NCBI RefSeq assembly: GCF_040807025.1
Contig: NC_090952.1
Location: forward strand, 28,207,068-28,271,067
From: Struthio camelus
Taxonomy: Eukaryota > Chordata > Aves > Struthioniformes > Struthionidae
Length of the DNA: 64,000 nucleotides
Direction of reading: 5' to 3'
Position numbers and translations under genes: made by a program. The notes under the pieces are model-generated. The model was not told where the DNA came from and did not search any database. It saw only the letters and a list, made by a program, of their open reading frames with translations. This document shows, piece after piece, positions 23,501-34,480 of the stretch (its first letter is position 1; every line of letters begins with the position of its first letter).

Positions 23501-26435
23501 GTTCCACAGTGCTACAGGTAGATCGCTTGGGCACTGGCATCTGCGTGGATGACGCTGTGAAGGCATACCCGTGGCAAGCATGCCATGGACATTTAACAGC
23601 TCCCCGGCGCAGTGCGACCTTAGGCTCACCTGCCAGGGAGGGAATAAACTAACTGCTTCCTTTCTCCATGCAAAGGAGTAGGAGCTTTGATCTGGCTGGT
23701 AACTGCACTTCAGCTGAGAACCCGTGCCGGTTCTCTCTGGTCTTCTCCGAGGAGGCAGCTCTGCCCCTGGAGAGGACTGTTTCCCCCCGCCCTCACACAC
23801 TCCCTGGCTGCGCCCTGGGGAAGAGCACGGCATGGAAGCCCTCATTCCCCGTGTGCAGTCAGGTGCCTGTGCCTGCAGAGCCAGAACAGTTTTGCAGTTC
23901 CAGCCAGCGTATCCTTCCAACAAGCTGAGGCCCCTGATTCTGCTTGCTGCTTGCTGTCGAATCTTTTCAGCCAAATCTCCAAAGTCTTGGCTGAGCTGTG
24001 CTCCAAAGCCAGCCAGATTTCTGATGCTTAGCAAAAATATTCATTAACGACTTAATCTGCACACACACAGGGGATGCTTTTAGTGTATTTGTTCTAGGTC
24101 CGTGAAACAGTGATCTGGCCACTGCTTTAAACTCTGCCTTGATCTGTGATCTCAGAGATGAAGAATTCAGAAAAATGCTGTTAGGGGAGACAGCCCAAAG
24201 TATCCCTTGTGCTCACACCACAAAGCACATAACCACCGACACACACCACTCGTCCGAAAAAGCACATGTGTTGCAAAATGCACTTCGCATCAGATAATTC
24301 ATGACAAATACTCTCCTGAAAGCCCTCAATTGCACGAGGCGTGCTGTCCCCTCCTATCCCACCGGAGAAACCCAGCGTGCACAGACTACTCAGGCTGTGC
24401 AGCAGGGGTTGGGGACTGGGAGGCGGGGAGCAGGGGGGCACTAGGCAGGGAATGATCAGTGATTTTCCTCTAAATCATTTCATCAGTGCTGAAGGAAGCA
24501 GAAAGGATAGATGTAGTCTAGTCCCTCAAGGTGGGGGACAGGATGCCTGCTTCAGCTCCCAGCTCTCTTGAGGATGGGTTTACTGGGGGGACATGAGATT
24601 CCCTTTTAGAGAGTCAAAAGGGAGAACTTTGCCCTGAAATTGAGAAATTCAGGGATTTCTTCAGGATTTGACTGCATTTTCTCAAATGTGTTCCCTCCAA
24701 GGCTCAGCTGCTTCAAAATTCAGGCAGCGTTGTTTGGTGGGGGTTGGCAGAAGTCATATGGCATAGTTTCTGCCTTGCAGTCTGTGAGCCTTGCTGCTAA
24801 GCAGGTCTTTGGAGGAAGCCAAGAAAACCTGCTAAACCTGTGTTCCAGGACTGGAGGAGTGGGTGAGCTTCAAGGTTACCTTTTGCAAATTAAACTGAAG
24901 TATTTTCAGGAAATGAAATGTGCTGGAACTCTGAGCAGAGGTGGGGGAAGCCTGCTCACAAAACCAGATGCATTTCCTTGAGAGTTGTTTGTCAGCTCTG
25001 TGTGATTTGTACATGCAGCCAGGTAAAACCCCCCCCGCCATGCGCTTCGTGCTCACAAGACACAGTGTCCCAGAGTCTGAATTCGTACAGGAAAACCCTA
25101 TTGACCTGGATAGATGTGTGACTATCTCTCTAAATGGAAGGCCAGAGGAAAGGTTGTTTCCTGGGACCAAAGGCAAGGTATTGAGATAAATTCCCTCTAG
25201 TCCTAGATTCACAAAGCCAACACATCTCCCCACGTTTGCCTTGGCCTGCGCCAGCACTAAAGCAGGCAAACACAGCAGCTGACATTTTGTAGAAGAGCAC
25301 CCCCCTCCCCTCAGCTGGCTAAACACGCACGAGGAGGTCTGCGTTTGAACTGCTGGAGCTGCTTGCAAGCAGCCGCTGCCAGTAAAAGTCAGGCAGCACT
25401 TTCACTTCTTCCTTGCTGGGGTTTTGAAGTCCTGGTGATTCCCAGCCCCAAGGCTGCTGTTCAGGGGGAGCAGGAAGAGGTTAATACAGGGAGGGAGGAG
25501 TTGAGGGCATAGGGCAGATAGCAACGTAGTGATTTTCTGCAAAATTATCGCCTTGGTGCTGTGGAAGCAGAGGCACGAGATGTTTTGGGAGGGAAGGTGT
25601 CAGGGGACTGTAATCCGTCCATTAGCCCAACTCAGGATAAGTATTACACGATGCAGAAAAGGATGCCTTAATGTGCAAACCCCTGCAACTTTGTGGCAAT
25701 ATGTCCCATCTTCTGTGGCCTTTGGTATACCCCACCCTGCTTCTCAGTTTCCTTGCCAGTGGAATCAGGCTAATCTTCCCCTTCTATCACCAGGGACCTA
25801 GGTGGCTTTGTTAAGAGGAAGCTCTGAGAGCATCCTCCATGCACAAAGCAAGAGAAGGAGCGTACTGGAAACAGGGAGAGCAAATATGTGGGGTCTGAAA
25901 GCATTTCCTGGGACATTAATGCGTTTGCTTCCTCTCCTCCCCATCCGCCCTGATCCGTCCCAGGATCAAATGCTCTCTCCAAACAGTGCAGGCAAAGCAA
26001 TACTGGCATTGCATTCAGATTGGTGTGCCTTCCTCCGCTGAAGAGCTGAGCTACCAGCTCTCTAAAAAAGCAGCTGACACCTCCTCACGTCTGCTGTCTG
26101 GGAGTGGGGCTGGGCCAGCCTCTCCAGACACCAGTCGTTAAGAATAGTTCTTGCCACTGCTGAAGGGCACCTGCCATTGGGCATCTTTGCAGGTTGCAAG
26201 CAGTGTGAGCCATTCCCAAAATACCAGTGGGACAGCTGCTCCTTAACCCCTTTTTCTGATGGCTTCTGGTCCACGGGCCTCTGAGATTAGCAGCTCTTGC
26301 AGACAAGCCAAATCTCCTGAGGGTCCTGCAGCGGCTGGAGGAGTGGATCTACAATGAAAAGAGTTGGCACAGCAGAGAGGATGAGTCTCAACCCTCCCTT
26401 GGCTTGCATGGAAAAAGAGAGTGGGATGGGAGTGT
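23501..26435. other. Unassigned non-coding sequence
   Basis: Frames at 23432-24034 (200 codons, minus), 24832-25368 (178 codons, minus) and 24640-24981 (plus) have no domain. On the minus strand, GGCAG followed by GTGAGC near 23630 resembles a splice donor but has no matching acceptor that I can see. No interspersed repeat was recognised. Confidence 0.5.
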
Positions 26436-26570
26436 GGGAAGGGAAGGGAAGGGAAGGGAAGGGAAGGGAAGGGAAGGGAAGGGAAGGGAAGGGAAGGGAA
26501 GGGAAGGGAAGGGAAGGGAAGGGAAGGGAAGGGAAGGGAAGGGAAGGGAAGGGAAGGGAAGGGAAGGGAA
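26436..26570. repeat. (GGGAA)27 pentanucleotide satellite
   Basis: Exactly 27 uninterrupted GGGAA units (135 bases) with no substitution. The same array read in another phase is AAGGG. The plus strand is all purine and G-run-rich, so triplex or G-quadruplex structures are plausible. Perfect purity suggests recent expansion and length polymorphism. An open frame running through it (26354-26668) is only the translated repeat. Confidence 0.98.
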
Positions 26571-27670
26571 AGAATGAAGGAGGTACTAAGATGAAAAGCT
26601 GCCAGCGTTGGGTGGTTAGATGCAGAATGCTGCGAGGGCTGGTTGGTAAAAGAAATGTAAGCTTATAATGCAGCCAGGAGACGTGAAATCATGTGTAAAG
26701 ATCCCAGCTGTCCTCCGCAACGCCATCATTCGTATCCTGCTCAGCCCGGATGTGACCATCAGGTGGGTGTCTGAGTCCTGTTAACTTCTTCCAGGCCATG
26801 GCAACATTGAGCCTCACAAACTCTGGTCCAAAATGGCTACATTCAGTGCGGCCTGTTCTTTAGTGGGAAAATACTCAAAGCCATTGAACTTTCCGATTGC
26901 TTACTACCCCTCCAACCTTGCATAAGTGGGGGCACATACCTACCCCATCTATGGTGGCTGGGGATCTGAGGTGAGGGAGTCTGTTGGCCTGGGCCTTTCT
27001 CATCTTCTCCATCTGTATTGCTAAGGCCTTTCTTCCCAAAAAGGGACTGCAGTCATTATGTGAATGTGAATTTTATGCTTGCTGGGGTGCCCCCAGCAGC
27101 TCCTCAGCCACTGTCAGCCATATGTAGGCAGCAGGCAATGCAAGGAGAAGAGAGCTCTGTTTCTTGACACCATATGTCTGCCCAGATACTTTGGGGAACT
27201 TGTGTGGGTGCAAATAAGAAACTGGGGACATCCTGGTATTTCCAAAGAGGTGATGTCGGATGAGGACAGACACCCTTCTGGGATAACACTGTCCTGCTGG
27301 ACTGAAACAAGGCGTTGATAAATGGTGCATTTTGGTCCCCCTCCTCTGGCAGACACTATTATGTCTAACGCTAACCTGTAACAGCTGATAACAGCCACAA
27401 ACCCTGCTGATGTTGCTTTCCTAAAAATTCATGGGATACCAGATGATTTCCATACACAGCAGGGGGCCTGAGGCTGTGTCTGCACTAACCTCTTCCCCTA
27501 ACAGCTCCCACCGCTGCCACTACCGGTTCGAGTGCAGGAGCAAGGGGAACGAGCTGCTGATGGTCGTGGGGCCTTCCAATATCTGTGCCTGAAATGCCAA
27601 CTGCTTGCCTCAGCTAGAGCACCCACTGTGGAAGCTGAATGGTGGCAGCTGGGTAAGGAGCAGAGCAGTA
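26571..27670. other. Unassigned non-coding sequence
   Basis: No gene. Overlapping minus frames between 27073 and 27398 lack domains. No repeat or motif cluster was recognised. Confidence 0.5.
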
Positions 27671-27703
27671 CACGCGCGTGCGCGCACACACACACACACA
27701 CAC
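27671..27703. repeat. CG/CA alternating dinucleotide repeat
   Basis: A CACGCGCGTGCGCGC segment runs into about ten CA units, giving some 32 bases of purine-pyrimidine alternation. It has the same architecture as the repeat at 22993 and is a potential Z-DNA former. Confidence 0.85.
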
Positions 27704-28439
27704 TGGATTTTATAGGCGTTCCTAGGTGACTAGGGGACTCTGCATAAACCCCTTTAGAAGCTAAGGTCCTAAATCGCATAGGAACATCAAAATGGGTCCA
27801 GCCGACAGTTCCCCCGCCGCGCTCTGTGCGCCGCCGTGTCTAAGCCCCAGAGAAGGGGGGTGCGCTCAGAAAGCAATCTGCAAAGGGCCCGCAGCGAACA
27901 ACTGGCAGAAGTGCAGCTGCGGCTTGGTATGAATTTCTGGGGAAATTTTTGTAGAGGGAATGCTGATGAGTAATAAACAAGGTGCTGCCTGATTCTTGTT
28001 TGGAGGAACGAGGGGAGGGAGCGAGGGGCTGAGAGAAAGACGCACAAGGAAGAAGAGAAGGAGAAAGAAATGACCTTGGTGAGCTTTCTTGGCTGCTGTC
28101 CAGGTCACACTCTGATGCCAGAAAAAGCTCTGAGTCCCTTTTGGCTGGAAGTGCGCTGCCTGCGTTAGGTGAATCACATACACATTTCTGGAACATTACA
28201 TGTTCACAGTTGCAAAGCTAACAGTAATTAGAAAAACTACAAGACCAAGGCAGGGGGAAAAAAATGAGTCACACATGGAAGTGGTGGTATTGTACTGCAG
28301 GAAAATCAGCTTTGCAGATTTCCAAAGGTAAACGTACATCAGGCTCCTCCACTGCCAGAAAGGGCTCTTTTGCGACTGCCTGCAGCCTGCCGGGCTGTCA
28401 GCGTCACAGGGAGAACAGCAGCTTTGGAGTAAGACAGGA
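27704..28439. promoter_or_regulatory. Mixed segment with enhancer-like patches
   Basis: A short GC-rich patch (27800-27860) is followed by AT-leaning patches at 27920-28000 and 28195-28330. The second has CAGTAATTAG and a perfect AP-1 site TGAGTCA at 28265-28271. Minus frames 27787-28196 overlap each other and lack domains. Confidence 0.3.
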
Positions 28440-28705
28440 TACATTAAAACTTGTCCACACAGGGAGGCTAAATTGCATTCAGGTAGGGCGTGAAATTCGT
28501 GTGGAATGACTCCGGCCAGTGAATAGTTGTGCAGTCAGCTCTCAGTGGGGATGTTCTTATTCCACACAGTGGAATTCCATGAAGCGTAATCCACTTCCAC
28601 CCATGAATTTAGCCGTTTCAAAGTATGCTATTCTCATGCCAGAGTAAGAGCAGCCGTGCCAGGAGTTGATCACAAAGAGTTATTCCAGAATAACTTCCTG
28701 AACGA
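28440..28705. mobile_element. Possible ancient DNA-transposon (MITE) relic
   Basis: Near its left end the segment has ACTTGTCCACACAGGGAGG. In the middle it has a TTCTTATTCCACACAGTGGAATT piece. Near its right end it has a short palindrome GTTATTC-CA-GAATAAC (28679-28694). Similar words (TTATTCCGGAATAA, GTCCACACAGGG) recur in old non-autonomous DNA elements of turtles and birds as I remember them. No target duplication can be defined, so the call is tentative. Confidence 0.35.
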
Positions 28706-29699
28706 GCAAGTCCATAGAGTCCAGAGGGAGGCAGCTGTTGCCACCTAGATGATGTGCAGCTCAGGAGCCTTTCTCTGTCCTCCAGCACATACCAACAGTG
28801 AATGGTGACCTGCTATGGCTCGCTCACTTCAACACTGGGTCTGGATGCTGCTCATTTCTGAAAAGAAGAAAGAGTCCCATACCAACTCCCTATGTTCAGG
28901 CAAGTTTCATAAATCATGCGGACAGTCTTGTTTCAGATGAATGGATGGATAGAGCTTTCATCCCTTTCTTTGCATGACCCTTATGCTGCTATTCATAAAC
29001 AGCACAAAGGGTGTTTTAACCTGGGAGCAAACCAGGTTCTCGTTTGTTTAGTTTGCTCTCCTTCTGAGTCATCCCATTTGGCACATGCAAAATCAGTCTA
29101 AGCAGCCTGCAGAATCTCCTACCGGGGCTGTGCTCTCCGTAACAGAGCACCTCCGGCATGACACATCACCAAGCCATATGGAAGAGCATTGCATTGCAAG
29201 GCAGCATACGTCATCACACCTTCAGGTGACACTGTGGACAGAAGAGCCAGGCCTCAAGAGTGCTGCGTGGCCACGCATTGCAACACAGCGGCGTTGCTTC
29301 CAAGATGTATGAGTTCATGCCAGTCCTAGGTATAAGGCTCTTATCTTCAGGTTAAATTACTAACCAGCTGAACGATGCTGTGGCAGGCTCTCTGCCTTCA
29401 GTGGAGACTCCGTTCAGAGAAATCCAAACAGTGGAGAAAGCATCAAACAATGAAGTGATGCTGCGGACAAACTGTGCGGAGCGTGCAATCTTCCTGCAAT
29501 ATTCCGAGACAGATTGTTACATATCTCTGCCAAGATATCAAACATTCCTGCTGCAGTTGGGGCTTTCACAGAAGCCCCCTCTGGGACATCAAGTGAGGCT
29601 AAGACAACAGTCCAGAGCTTTGCTAGCAAATCATGAGTCCCGAGTGTCTCTCCAGCTGGCAGGACCATCACTGACCTAAATGGCCTTGTCCTCCCTGAC
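28706..29699. other. Unassigned non-coding sequence
   Basis: Overlapping frames on opposite strands (29380-29679 plus, 29414-29728 minus) are about 100 codons and lack domains. No repeat was recognised. Confidence 0.5.
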
Positions 29700-29985
29700 G
29701 CAGCTCTGCTAATTTGGCCACAATCCACTTAATAATGTAGCTAGAGTATAAAGATATATCCAGGCCCAACCACAAAACAGCTGGAGACTATAGGGTTGAC
29801 TTAATCCTGGTAGAATAAAACAGGGAAACTGGTGGGAGTCAATAAGGATGTTGCTGGCTGGGTTTTGAGCAGTGTTGAGTAATAAAAGGGATCAAATGTG
29901 TTAGGCACAATCTGTCTGGAGCCGCAGTTGTTGTTGTTGTTTTAACTAATTGAATTTTAGTGCTGGTGAAAGGTACCGGATTGAC
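29700..29985. promoter_or_regulatory. Candidate enhancer-like block
   Basis: AT-leaning with CACTTAATAATGTAGCTAGAGTATAAAG-type sequence, a GTT trinucleotide run (29927-29941), TTTTAACTAATTGAATTTTAG, and AATAAAAGGGATCAAATG. No coding potential. Tentative. Confidence 0.27.
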
Positions 29986-30214
29986 AGCTCTGGGGAATAC
30001 TGTCTGTTTTTTAGACCAGGTACAGCATAGGCAGTGAATCCCCTCTTAATCCCCATCTTCATCCAGACATTGTGCTCTCCTCTCATGGGGGAGAAAGAGG
30101 TTCAGTCCCTGACACAGTCAGCCTTTCCCTTGCGCAGCTGGGACCTCAGGCAGAGGGGCTCTTGCAGCCATCCGAAAGATCCTGGACAGACCCCTACCTA
30201 ATTTCACAGCAGCG

Positions 30215-30560
30215 TTCAGGCGGCCGCCCATGGGAATGACTTTGGGCTGGGGCAGGACTGGAGGCGACGGGTCTGATCCCGGCGGCCGGGAGCTGTGGTT
30301 CTCTGCCTGCCAGAAGCAGCCGCGTACGTGATGGCAGCCCAGGAGGGCCTGGAGGCTGGGGAACGGCAGGGACGCCGCAGGCTGCCTTGGGGCAAAACCG
30401 GGGGAAGTTGCTGTTCACCATAAGAAACCTGCTTTGGCCAGCTGCCAGGAAGGCCGGGGAGAGAGCGCGGTGGCCAGGCCTGCGAGCGCCGAGGAAACCT
30501 GGAGCGCCGAGGCCAAGAGGGGGTTGCGATAGGAGAGCCGGAGGGAGCAGGAGCAGCATC
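30215..30560. promoter_or_regulatory. CpG island
   Basis: Dense CpG (GGCGGCCGCCC, GGCGGCCGGG, CCGCGTACGTG, GACGCCGC, GAGCGCGG) over about 350 bases. Frames are open in several phases on both strands (30194-30559 minus, 30387-30740 plus) with no domain. It may mark an unannotated transcription start. Confidence 0.5.
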
Positions 30561-32284
30561 CATGAGACGAGAGCAGCCTGTTGTGTCCTTCCAGAGCACA
30601 GCCAGGGCCTGGGGCAGGGCTGGAGGCAGAGATACGGGTGCAGGCAGCCGCTTGGTGACTTCCACTCTCTGGACAGGAGCTCTGCCCCTTGCGAGATGGA
30701 GATTGTTTGTATCCAACTTTGTGAAGTACTGAAGGGTTGAAAGCACTGAGTATTTTACTGCTGAAGGTACAAAAAGCAAGGCAATACCGGTGTTGCACAC
30801 GCATCTGCCACAAGTTTTGAACGGGGTCAGATACTGGAGGGTTCAATGTCGAGGAGGTCCCTGGGGAAAGCGGTGAGGGTTGGCAGTGCACCCCATCCTG
30901 CCCACACACAGGGGCACGAAGGCTGCACCGAGGACGCTGGGATGAGCTGTGCTCCCTGCAAACCAGGGGGAGGTGGCTGTTTCCCAAGGGGATGCTATTA
31001 GCAGGGCACCTCATTAGCCCTGCTCTATAAATAGATGGGAAAAAGCCCAGGCAGGAAACAGTTGATTTTAGGAAGGGCTAGGTTTCAGGCTTGCCAAGTC
31101 TTGCTCAGGCAGGAGGGTCGCTCCTGCGCTTCGGAGGAGTTTTAAGGCAGCGTTGACAGCACTTCCCTCCACAAGGCACGGCTGCGCTTCCAGCTGCAGC
31201 TCTTAAATGCTCTTTGAATTCTTCTTGCTGTCTTCCTTGCTCAGCTTGCCACAGGGTGATGGGCAGCTCTGTAGCTCAGTTGTTAGGGACAAGCTGAGCC
31301 TTGGTTTTTACACGACTACTCTACTGCTCATATAGGTAGAGGCTTTGGAAGTTGTTCAGCAGAGAGCCTCTGCTAGGCAGGGATAAAAGCATCCAGGTCA
31401 GTCTGCCTTAAGGGAGGCTTGGACCGTCCAGGCACAGAATTTGAGGTTATTAAGTCAGTGAGCCTGATGGGCACAGAAAAGCAATTCCCCACAGGGCAGG
31501 TCTTCTTGTGACACTTCCTCAAGCTTAGGTTAAGTCTTGTCCCGTTTACTGAACTGAATAGAGCACTAGTTTGCTTTGCTGCATTGATTTCTATATTCTG
31601 ACCCATATCTTACGGGCGTTTATTGGGAACTGGCTTTGGTGTGAGACTTGCATGATATCATATTTCCAGCTGGGTCAGCCGCATGGGAAAACAGGCCTTG
31701 TTAATAATAAGGTGTGCCTCATCCCTGACAGTCCTGGGAGGAGGGAAAAGAAAACAAGGAAAGTTTTAAAAAAAGCCATTGCATTTCTGCATCTCAGACT
31801 GGACTATAGTTCAGGATTTTTTTCTATGGGGTCAAGCTCACTTTTAAAAGCGATCCTAAAGCAGCTGATCTGCCCAGACCCACGTGCTCCCGCTATGCGG
31901 GGTAAAGCTTCAGTCTATAGCTCTTACCTGGAGAAGCAATTGAGAAGGAAGGTCCCCAGCAGGTCTTGTCACTAGTTGTTTTTCGGTACTACCAGTTCTT
32001 GATACACAAATGCAGACAGGGGAATGTCATAAGTTTCTCTCTAAGAGAGCAGCCAGGTAGGGGCAGGTTACCCAGCTCCTATATAACTTTTTTTAAAACA
32101 AAAAGATAAACACAGCCTTTCACATCTGGATCTCTCCTGTGGGAGGGATGTCTGGGCTGGAGGACATGGGGATCTGCTGTCTTTCAATGTCACCTCAGTA
32201 ATCAAAGTCCCGCAGATGAAGCTCTCGCTTCAGATGCTGAGGGCTCTGGCTGGTAACAACACACGGTATCTTCTCTCCACTTGT
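30561..32284. other. Unassigned sequence with one TATA/MEF2-like site
   Basis: CTATAAATAG at 31024-31033 fits both a TATA box and the MEF2 consensus. It lies about 460 bases downstream of the CpG island. The 134-codon plus frame 31571-31975 has no domain. At 31260-31290 a GTAGCTCAGTTGTTAGGG word imitates a tRNA A-box but has no B-box. No gene is supported. Confidence 0.4.
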
Positions 32285-32380
32285 GGCCAGCCTGTTCTGC
32301 TAATTACTGAGCCAGTGTTCTTTGCAAATCACGCATACGTCACAGTCCCAGCATCAAGAAGAGCCAGCGTGAGTCAGACT
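32285..32380. promoter_or_regulatory. Candidate enhancer-like block
   Basis: Within 80 bases lie TAATTA (32301-32306), CTTTGCAAAT (32320-32329, POU-like), a CRE-type TACGTCAC (32336-32343) and a perfect AP-1 site TGAGTCA (32370-32376). Four distinct complete sites this close together are unusual for the surroundings. Function is inferred. Confidence 0.38.
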
Positions 32381-32783
32381 TGAAAGCCCTGGAAAACACT
32401 GTGAGCTTCGTAGCTGGCTGTAGTCACGGTGGTATCTGAGCACTTCTGAAGCAGGAGTGAGCGGCGGCTGGAGGGAAGGAGCTGAGCTCTCTCCTGCCCT
32501 CCGAGTCCAATGACCCTTCTTGTGCGGAGCGATGGAAGGTGGAGCCAGACAAAACTCTCTGAGTTAAATCTGTTCAGGGCCCTGGTGCCAGCTCAGGCTG
32601 AGGCGCTCGGGGGCAGAGAGGCTGCGTGCTTCTGAGCCGACGTGGCAGCTAAAAGCTGTTTGTCGCTACGCTTCCCTGTCTCTGGGGTCTGTGTAGGCCA
32701 CCTGGGCTACTTCTCGCTTGCCTGCAAAAGCTCCTCTGCCTCCTCGTAACGGTCAGCTCCGGAGGGGCAGTGGGCCCGGTCGG
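32381..32783. other. Unassigned GC-leaning sequence
   Basis: No gene or repeat recognised. It leads into the minisatellite. Confidence 0.5.
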
Positions 32784-32873
32784 GTGTCCCACAGCCCCAG
32801 CGGTGGGGGGTGTCCCACAGCCCCGGCGCTGGGGGATGTCCCACAGCCCCGGCGCTGGGGATGTCCCACAGCT
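32784..32873. repeat. Minisatellite, 25-26 bp unit, about 3.5 copies
   Basis: Units start near 32784, 32810, 32835 and 32860. Each reads G(T/A)GTCCCACAGCCCC followed by a GC-rich GGCGCTGGGG-like tail. The units differ by a few bases and one indel. The frames crossing it (32649-33065 minus, 32718-33116 plus) owe their length to the stop-free repeat. Confidence 0.85.
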
Positions 32874-33159
32874 GGTGCGAGCAGCTGGCGCCAGCCGGGA
32901 GTGTGGGGAAGGGCAGAGTTGCCGGTGAAGGCTCAGGCTCCCTGTCTCTGCCTGCCCTGCTGTGTCCGTCTCCGGTTTAGGGTATCCGTCACACCTCGCT
33001 CGGGAGCAGAGAGACAGCAGCACCCGCTCCTTCCTACAGAAGGAGCGCAACATAACCAATCCCAAAAGGGCAAAGAAAGGGTTAAGCTGATCCTCTGCTC
33101 CCGCCCCAATCCCTAGTGCAAGCCATAGAGAAGCCTGTTATTTCCCTTAGTGCCTGCAG

Positions 33160-33265
33160 TCTCCTGTGGGCCAGCAGCCCGGCGCGGTGCCGGGCCGGCG
33201 GGCCGGTGGGGAGGCAGCCAGCGGGCAGCAGCGCTCGCCCCTGCGCCCAGGAGTGGCTGGTGCTC
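33160..33265. promoter_or_regulatory. Short GC-rich, CpG-rich patch
   Basis: CGGCGCGGTGCCGGGCCGGC-type sequence over about 100 bases. It is too short for a formal island but is comparable in CpG density. No gene signal around it. Confidence 0.4.
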
Positions 33266-34249
33266 AGAGCCCAGACGCAATTGAAATGCAGACAGTAATG
33301 GCTCACAACAAAGTCGGATGGGGAGAGCGTCCTTGTAAGCTGGCCTTGCATGCCACCTACGGTTCCTTCGGTGGAGGTGATACGCTGCTCTTTGTTTGAC
33401 GGAGCAGCAGTTTATTTGCAGTCAGGCTGAGGCATCAGTGGCAGACAGAGGTTCCCTGACGGGTCTCTCTTTATTTGGAGTAAAACTCCAATATAAAACC
33501 CATAATAGGTAGTACTGGCTCTTCGCCACAGCTTGGCTGCACTTGACGGCCACATGCTCTTCCACGGTTCGCAGTGGTTACAAAGCTAGTGCTCATTTGG
33601 CAGAAACTCACTGTAAATAAGTTATGTTTAAGAAATGAGCCACACGTTATTAAGACGCATGGCCAGAAATCACAGGGGCATGCAGATCTCACAGGGGCAC
33701 AGGCCAGGGAGACTTTTCAGAACCGGTGGAGCACCTGTCCTCTGAAAGTCACCCCGTGAAAGCCGCTCCGGGTGGGGCACGTGGCACCAGAGGCACCTGG
33801 AGTCGCGGGTCTTTGAGCCCTGGCGCGACGCCCCCGGCTCGCTGCCCCGCCGCAGCCTCAGCCCCCCAGCCCCTGCTTGCAAACACCCTTTCCTCGTCCC
33901 GGCACCAAGAGATCCCTCTCCTTCCAGCCAGAGACGAGCTCGAGCCTCAGTGTCCAGGTCTGAATTTTGGATGTCTCCAAAGTGTTCAGTGTTTCCAAAA
34001 TGTTCAGATTTGGGTTTCTGGTTCTCCTTGACAGGAAGAGAAACAGTAACGGCGCATGAAATCCAGGGCCCTTCAGGCCCCCTGCTGCACTCCTGCCCTT
34101 TGCCTGTGAGGCCTATTTTGTGCACGCTGTCCCGTAGGAATGGTTGTATCTGTCAGAGCAAGTATCCTTCTGTCCCAATATGGTGTGGCCATTAGTGGAG
34201 GCCCTGGGGAAAAAGCAGATAAACAGAGCATATAGAGAGAGAAACACAC
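33266..34249. other. Unassigned sequence with short direct repeats
   Basis: CACAGGGGCA is duplicated at about 33671 and 33690. A 14-base direct repeat TCCAAA(G/A)TGTTCAG with one mismatch lies near 33975 and 33993. A GC-richer patch with CpGs spans 33770-33900. Frames 33670-34125 (minus) and 33726-34031 (plus) overlap and lack domains. Confidence 0.5.
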
Positions 34250-34480
34250 GTGCAGCTTGCAGCGTCTGAAGCTGAGGCCTGCCGAGCGTCTGGACTGTGT
34301 CGCTATTAGCTGCTGATGGTGAATGAATGTGCTGTTTGAATTTGCGTCACTCCATTTCCAACGCGCTTCTCCTTTTGACCTCTGCAGCAACCTGTGGCAG
34401 TGAGCGCGGTGGCCAGCTGGTGTGAAGAGGAGATGTCTCCCGTCAGTAATTGCAGGAAGAAGCTCTAGCAGGTGGGATGA
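34250..34480. promoter_or_regulatory. Candidate enhancer-like block
   Basis: CGCTATTAGCTGCTGATGG, GAATGAATGTGCTGTTTGAATTTGCGTCACTCC and CCCGTCAGTAATTGCAGG patches are complex and non-repetitive. The 201-codon minus frame 34073-34678 spans it, but its product (His/Ser/Cys-rich, no domain) gives no reason to call a gene. Confidence 0.27.

Noticed and set aside
24832..25368. 178-codon minus-strand frame
   Set aside because: No domain or family resemblance. It overlaps plus-strand frames and looks like a chance open frame.
26354..26668. Open frame with a long Gly-Lys-Glu-Arg repeat
   Set aside because: It is only the translation of the GGGAA satellite, which has no stop in that phase.
31262..31300. 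tRNA-like A-box word GTAGCTCAGTTGTTAGGG
   Set aside because: No B-box follows at the proper distance and no cloverleaf can be drawn, so it is neither a tRNA gene nor a clear tRNA-derived SINE.
31571..31975. 134-codon plus frame with a minus-strand CCAG-GTAAGA word near 31927
   Set aside because: The donor-like word is on the other strand and the frame has no domain. No transcript model fits.
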